Source: Enterococcus_D sp050529585
Lineage (GTDB): Bacteria > Bacillota > Bacilli > Lactobacillales > Enterococcaceae
DNA: 64,000 nucleotides
NCBI RefSeq assembly: GCF_050529585.1
Contig: NZ_CP172882.1
Span: forward strand, 372,001-436,000
Direction: 5' to 3'
The translations under genes and the position numbers were made by a program. Positions 59,724-64,000 of the stretch are shown piece after piece. The notes under the pieces are model-generated. The model worked only from the letters and a program-made list of their open reading frames with translations, had not been told where the DNA came from and ran no database searches. The number at the start of each line of letters is the position of its first letter. Position 1 is the stretch's first letter.

Positions 59724-62018
59724 ATGGAATATCTATTTAAGAGAAAAGAGCAGAAGATAGTTAGTGGCGTGGGAAAGGCAATTTTTTCTTACTTGATCGT
59801 CTTCTTAGTACCATTTTTGATCATCTCTAGTATCTGGTATGTAGCTTCGGTGAAGAGTATCCAACAGCAAGTCGAATTATCGGCAAAAAATCAACTCATA
59901 CAATTGAAATATTCACTTGAAAATAATTTTATCCAATTAAATTATTTGACCCAAAAAATAAGCGGGGATTATCTGCTGTCCTTAAACTCGATGAGCCATC
60001 CATATTATGCCAAGGAAGGCAAAGAGCGATTGCAAGCATATAAGATGACAAGTGAGTTTGTAGAAGAGATCTATCTTCACTATAATGATCGCGAGGATAC
60101 CTTATACTCTTCAGCAGGCAATTATAACATCGAAACATTTTTGGGCAAAGTTCTGGAAAATGACATGGATCACACACAGCAATTGATCAATCAGCTGAAT
60201 GTAGATGCACCAACCTTATTAACTGTGAGTGAAGAAGAAACGAATATTCGTTTTTCACGTTTTTTCTATGTCGTCCCTATGCAAAATGATGATTTGCCAG
60301 CCTATGGATCAGTTATTTATGAAATCAAGGCATCCAGCTTAAAAAATATGCTGGATTTAACGACCAGTGATGGCGTCTCAACAAATTTTGTTGTAAACGA
60401 TCATTTTCAAATCGTCGCAAGTACCTCAAAAAATTCGGTAAGTGCAAGCTTTCAAAATAGCGATGTGCTGGAAACCGCCCTTGAGAAACAAATATTTATA
60501 GAAGAAAACCAAAAGTATTTCATTCAATCCTTACCAAACACTGATTTGGGTATCTCAGTGGTATCGGTCACCAATATGGAGAGTGCACTAAAAAGTGTCA
60601 ATCGTGTGCAAAATAGTTTTTTCATCACCTTTATCATCATGCTGATTCTTGGCATTATTGTCGTCGTATTCATCGGTCGTCGAAGTTACAGACCTATTGA
60701 ACGAATTGAAAGATTGGTGAGGCAATACAATGCCGAGATAGCAGAATCTGCGCTGAGTATAGAAGAGGTTCATACAACATTAGAGGACTTTTTTACAAAA
60801 CACCAAGAGCTGCATCGGGAAATTCAATTACAAACACCGCATGCAAGAGAGCAAGTGTTGCGCAAATTGATCAGCGATCGATTTTATTCAAGTCATGAAT
60901 TAGCGCTATTGCTAAAGGCTGTTCATGTTCAATTTCAAGCTACAGACTATTTCGTAATGGTATTGGATGCCAAAACAATCAATGAAAAGGAAAGAAATCA
61001 AGAAGCATCTTTTTTGATTGATTCGATTGAACAAGTTGTGACAACGACCTACTCTTCGTATGCTACAGAGATTTTGAGCAGTGAGTTGATTGCGTTGGTC
61101 ATTGGGTTCACGCAAAAAACCACACAGGAAGCTGTTGTGGAGGAGTTGGTCACGCGTATCTCAAAAAAATGTGATGTTTTGCCTCCGATCGGCATCGGCA
61201 ATGTTGTGCAAGATTTGACCTCCATGAACGTTTCCTATATAGAGGGGTTAGCCGCATTGGCGTATCATTCTGCTAGTAAAACACCTATTGTTTATTATCG
61301 AGAAATCACGTATGAAGAAACCAATAGTACGATCAGCTATCCTGAAGGGAAAAAGCTCAAACTGATTCAAGCCTTGAATCAAGGCAATCGGCAGGTAGCA
61401 ATGGAAACAGTCCATATGCTTATTTCAGAGATAAGTGCCAAAAATTGTTCAACGTCTGTTCAAAAAATGTATGGGTTTTATTTATTGAATGCCATTGCGC
61501 AGACCGGGGGTCAGCTTGTCGGTCAAGAGATTTTGCAAAAAGCGGAAGAAATGGTTGATTTCATCCATTTGACCCAATTAGAGACGAATTTGAACAGCTT
61601 GATCGCCATGATTTGTGAGAAAGTTCAAGCGAAACCGCAAGAACATGAAACAAAAATGAATGAAACGATCATCAGCTATACACAAAAGAATTTTACCTCT
61701 TCGCAATTGTGCTTAGAAACGATCGCTGAAACATTCGATGTTTCCGTATCGTATGTTAGCCGATTTGTCAAAAAGGAGACGGGGATGACTTTCTCCAAGT
61801 ATATCCAAATGCTTCGTTTAAACAAGATCAAAGAGGATTTACTCGAAACGGATCTGCCAATCAAGGAAATCATTCAGGAAAATGGCTATTATGATGTATC
61901 TAATTATACAAGGAAATTTAGAACGATCGTTGGTGTAACGCCAGGTCAATATCGGACGCTTCACCAACAAACAGGCAATGGATCAAACAAAAAAACAGAT
62001 GTAGGAGAGAATATATGA
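59724..62018 (+). CDS. Membrane-bound AraC family regulator
   Basis: 764 residues. A membrane segment at about 18-42 and another at about 293-313 enclose an extracellular dCache-like region of about 250 residues. A cytoplasmic linker follows, and the AraC double helix-turn-helix occupies about 665-750 (LCLETIAETFDVSVSYVSRFVKKETGM; ENGYYDVSNYTRKFRTIVGVTPGQYR). It combines the layouts of a YesM sensor and a YesN regulator in one chain without kinase or receiver. It probably senses an extracellular glycan fragment and controls the GH20/ROK/fucosidase genes. Its stop overlaps the GH20 start by 4 bases. Confidence 0.9.
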   Translation: MEYLFKRKEQKIVSGVGKAIFSYLIVFLVPFLIISSIWYVASVKSIQQQVELSAKNQLIQLKYSLENNFIQLNYLTQKISGDYLLSLNSMSHPYYAKEGKERLQAYKMTSEFVEEIYLHYNDREDTLYSSAGNYNIETFLGKVLENDMDHTQQLINQLNVDAPTLLTVSEEETNIRFSRFFYVVPMQNDDLPAYGSVIYEIKASSLKNMLDLTTSDGVSTNFVVNDHFQIVASTSKNSVSASFQNSDVLETALEKQIFIEENQKYFIQSLPNTDLGISVVSVTNMESALKSVNRVQNSFFITFIIMLILGIIVVVFIGRRSYRPIERIERLVRQYNAEIAESALSIEEVHTTLEDFFTKHQELHREIQLQTPHAREQVLRKLISDRFYSSHELALLLKAVHVQFQATDYFVMVLDAKTINEKERNQEASFLIDSIEQVVTTTYSSYATEILSSELIALVIGFTQKTTQEAVVEELVTRISKKCDVLPPIGIGNVVQDLTSMNVSYIEGLAALAYHSASKTPIVYYREITYEETNSTISYPEGKKLKLIQALNQGNRQVAMETVHMLISEISAKNCSTSVQKMYGFYLLNAIAQTGGQLVGQEILQKAEEMVDFIHLTQLETNLNSLIAMICEKVQAKPQEHETKMNETIISYTQKNFTSSQLCLETIAETFDVSVSYVSRFVKKETGMTFSKYIQMLRLNKIKEDLLETDLPIKEIIQENGYYDVSNYTRKFRTIVGVTPGQYRTLHQQTGNGSNKKTDVGENI

Positions 62019-63346
62019 TCATCTCAGAGTTATTTGTATATCAAAACGATACAAAAGAGGTTGCGGATGCAGTTTGTCAATTGTTAGAAGAAACCAATGT
62101 AGACCTAAGCGTATTGGAAAAGCCGATTATTCTTGAAATCGATGCTGAGTTGAACCAAGATGTGCGGGTAGATCCCACTGCGTGCCGGATCGTTGGACGC
62201 ACTTCTCAAGAGTTGTTTCACGGCGTAACAGCGTACCTGCTTTTGGCCAGCGCAAAAGAAATCGCTCATCCAGTTGCACATACTGCCAAGATCGATGAAC
62301 GTTGTGTGATGATTGATATCGGACGTAAATTCTATTCGTTGAATGCGTTAAAAGCCCTAATAAGAAGCATGGCTTGGTTTCAATTTACCCATTTACAGCT
62401 GCATTTTTCTGAAAATGAAGGGTTTCGCATCGAATCCGACTTGTTTCCAGAAATCGTGTCAGAGGAACACCTTAAAAAGAAAGAAATCAAGGCGCTTATT
62501 GCTTATGCCAAAAATTATTTTATCGAGATCATTCCAGATTTAGATTCTCCAGGACATTTGGAACAAGCGTTGAAGACGCATCCAGAATGGCAATTACCAA
62601 TGGCCTCTGGAGAAAAAGATGTACACGCATTAAACATTTTGAATGCGGAGGCAGTCTCTTTCATGAAAGCTTTGTATGAAGAATATGGAGACTTATTTGC
62701 CGAGAGTGCCTATTTTCATATTGGCGGGGATGAGTTTATCGACTTTGATGCATTAGAAAAATATCCTGTCTTAACCGAAGCTGCCAAAGAAAGGTTTGGA
62801 GAAAGGGCGAGTGGCATTGAAGTGTTTATCGAATACGTCAATAACATGATTGATCATGTCGCGTCGCTAGGATTTACTGTGCGGGTGTGGAATGATGGCT
62901 TCTATCGCTTGAATCGTGACGAACAGGTATCCTTATCTAAAGAGTGTCAAATCTCTTACTGGACTCGTTGGAACCCAAATATGGCTCCAGTTTCTTTCTT
63001 CTTTGAAAATGGCTATCAAGTGATTAATCACAATGATAACTTTTTCTATTATGTTTTGGGTGAAGCAGCCGGCTATACGTATCCTACTTATGAAAAAATC
63101 CAAGAAACATTCCAATTGACGACCTTTGCAAATAATCAGACTGTAGATGAGAAATGGTTGGATCAAACACCCGCCATAGCGTTGGCCATCTGGGCAGATA
63201 TCCCAGAGGCGAGAACTGGCCGCGCGGTTATCGAGGATGTATTCTGGATTCAAGCAGCCATGATCCAGAAGGTTTATGGTATCGAACAACCAAAAACGAC
63301 ATTTGCGCCTTTATATGCTGCCTGGCAAAAAGGCTTGATGCAATAA
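62015..63346 (+). CDS. GH20 beta-N-acetylhexosaminidase, cytoplasmic
   Basis: A 443-residue GH20 enzyme with the catalytic pair Asp239-Glu240 in FHIGGDEF, the N-terminal VMIDIGRKFYSLNALKALIRSMAWFQFTHLQLHFSENEGFRIES pattern (strand 1 and 2 of the barrel), PDLDSPGHLEQAL and the tryptophan-lined ISYWTRWNP. No signal peptide, so it acts on imported oligosaccharides, releasing terminal GlcNAc or GalNAc. ATG 62015 overlaps the AraC gene end, so the two form an operon. The exact linkage is not readable. Confidence 0.9.
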   Translation: MIISELFVYQNDTKEVADAVCQLLEETNVDLSVLEKPIILEIDAELNQDVRVDPTACRIVGRTSQELFHGVTAYLLLASAKEIAHPVAHTAKIDERCVMIDIGRKFYSLNALKALIRSMAWFQFTHLQLHFSENEGFRIESDLFPEIVSEEHLKKKEIKALIAYAKNYFIEIIPDLDSPGHLEQALKTHPEWQLPMASGEKDVHALNILNAEAVSFMKALYEEYGDLFAESAYFHIGGDEFIDFDALEKYPVLTEAAKERFGERASGIEVFIEYVNNMIDHVASLGFTVRVWNDGFYRLNRDEQVSLSKECQISYWTRWNPNMAPVSFFFENGYQVINHNDNFFYYVLGEAAGYTYPTYEKIQETFQLTTFANNQTVDEKWLDQTPAIALAIWADIPEARTGRAVIEDVFWIQAAMIQKVYGIEQPKTTFAPLYAAWQKGLMQ

Positions 63347-63386
63347 AGCATCGCTAGAAAATTTAGAATCAAAACCCAGCATAAAC

Positions 63387-63433
63387 AAAAACCACTTAGT
63401 CTCCATGAAACAACTGGAGACTAAGTGGTTTTT
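63387..63433. terminator. Bidirectional terminator between GH20 and fucosidase genes
   Basis: AAAAACCACTTAGTCTCC (63387-63404) pairs perfectly with GGAGACTAAGTGGTTTTT (63416-63433); A and T tracts serve both converging genes. Confidence 0.93.
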
Positions 63434-63511
63434 GCATGGTTATGACGTAAATAGCTGCTTGAAGGATCATGGGGAAACCCGCAGTGCATGGATCATCAAA
63501 TGCAAGAAAGA

Positions 63512-64000
63512 TCATTCTGGTTGTAACGTGATTTCAAGAACTGGAACCAAAACAGTTGGTTTGATCGTAGGGAGCAGCACCAAAAGGTCATCTGGCTGAA
63601 TCGTTTCTTCTGTGGAGGTAATGACCTCATCAGGATCAAATCCGCGATAAGATATTTCAGAGCCGTCATTGAGTAAATGAATGGCCGCCACCTGATTTGC
63701 GATCCCTTTTAAATAAATCTGCTTATATGGATAGGAGAAAATATGCAGATACAATTTGTTGTTGTTTTGCGTATAGCGGCAATCACTTGGCGCAAGGTAC
63801 TTGCTGGGTCCGCATGAATAGATGGCTCTTTGATGCAGCCGCATCCACTCTCCGATTTCATGCAATCGCTGCAGTGTACGAGAATCAATTTCTCCTCTAG
63901 CATTTGGTCCGATATTCATTAGGAAATTGCCATTTTTTGACACGGTATCAATCAACATTTTTATGAGCATGTCACTGGATTTCCATTCTTGGTTGTCACG
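63512..64000 (-). CDS. GH29 alpha-L-fucosidase, C-terminal part
   Basis: The frame is open to the window edge, so only about 162 C-terminal residues are seen. WKSSDMLIKML followed by IDTVSKNGNFLMNIGPNARGEID is the conserved end of the GH29 catalytic barrel; a beta-sandwich tail follows (KLYLHIFSYPY, VLEITLQPE). GH29 enzymes remove alpha-linked fucose. The catalytic nucleophile lies beyond the window. The gene converges on the GH20 gene and adds fucose removal to the N-glycan set. Confidence 0.88.
   Translation of the reverse strand, partial: RDNQEWKSSDMLIKMLIDTVSKNGNFLMNIGPNARGEIDSRTLQRLHEIGEWMRLHQRAIYSCGPSKYLAPSDCRYTQNNNKLYLHIFSYPYKQIYLKGIANQVAAIHLLNDGSEISYRGFDPDEVITSTEETIQPDDLLVLLPTIKPTVLVPVLEITLQPE

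Noticed and set aside
1..64000. CRISPR arrays, insertion sequences, prophage or rRNA/tRNA genes
   Set aside because: No regularly spaced repeats, transposase or integrase reading frames, or recognisable structural RNA genes were found apart from the T-box leader.

Overview
The window is low-GC Firmicutes DNA, most likely from an Enterococcus or a close relative in the Lactobacillales. Support comes from the amaP/DUF2273/Asp23 stress locus, a DUF1033-topB pair, a phosphoketolase-based pentose route, T-box and CcpA (cre) control, strong AGGAGG ribosome sites and the order ftsK-gntR-proC. Species cannot be fixed from the sequence alone. No rRNA, tRNA, CRISPR array, insertion sequence or prophage was seen.

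Layout. 1-5100: end of amaP, a DUF2273 membrane protein and asp23, then mnmA, DUF1033 and topB. 5270-13830: a three-component sugar sensor on the minus strand (binding lipoprotein, YesM-like kinase, YesN-like AraC regulator) divergent from a ChvE/GguA/GguB-type sugar ABC transporter whose operon ends with an orphan PTS EIIB protein. 14260-16380: msmK, the shared ATPase for CUT1 sugar transporters, and a PucR-type regulator that seems to start at AUU. 16470-23880: araR-araB-araD-araA, then phosphoketolase xfp. 24030-28870: a LysR regulator divergent from a MetE-like protein, then a tandem T-box (probable His specifier) ahead of an amino-acid ABC transporter. 29000-38800: ftsK, a GntR regulator, proC, a HAD phosphatase, a YhgE/Pip membrane protein and the potassium importer kimA. 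38870-51450: an ArsR-type regulator with a large C-terminal domain, divergent from an arabinan operon (AraNPQ-like transporter lacking its ATPase, DUF624 protein, lipoprotein endo-arabinanase, two more GH43 enzymes, GH51, a small cysteine-rich protein, GH127). 51540-64000: an N-glycan module (GH85 lipoprotein, ROK kinase, membrane AraC regulator, GH20, partial GH29 fucosidase), interrupted by the opuC compatible-solute transporter operon.

How it fits together. The window encodes nearly all of an arabinan-to-central-metabolism route. A surface GH43 lipoprotein cuts arabinan; the CUT1 transporter, probably powered by MsmK about 25 kb away, imports oligosaccharides; cytoplasmic GH43, GH51 and GH127 enzymes release arabinose; AraA, AraB and AraD make D-xylulose 5-phosphate; phosphoketolase splits this into acetyl phosphate and glyceraldehyde 3-phosphate. 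Cre-like sites sit on the sensor, sugar ABC, msmK, araR, arabinan, GH85 and AraC promoters, so glucose repression probably ties the modules together. Specific control is read from an AraR operator on the araR promoter, an unassigned perfect palindrome at the arabinan promoter, and inverted repeats near the ArsR, LysR, yhgE and opuC genes.

The most noteworthy items are the AUU-start regulator, the T-box with an extra antiterminator/terminator unit lacking Stem I, the EIIB protein inside an ABC transporter operon, the ArsR regulator with a sensor-like domain, and a GH127 beta-L-arabinofuranosidase embedded in an otherwise alpha-arabinan operon. Each module resembles known families; I did not find one clearly unprecedented system.
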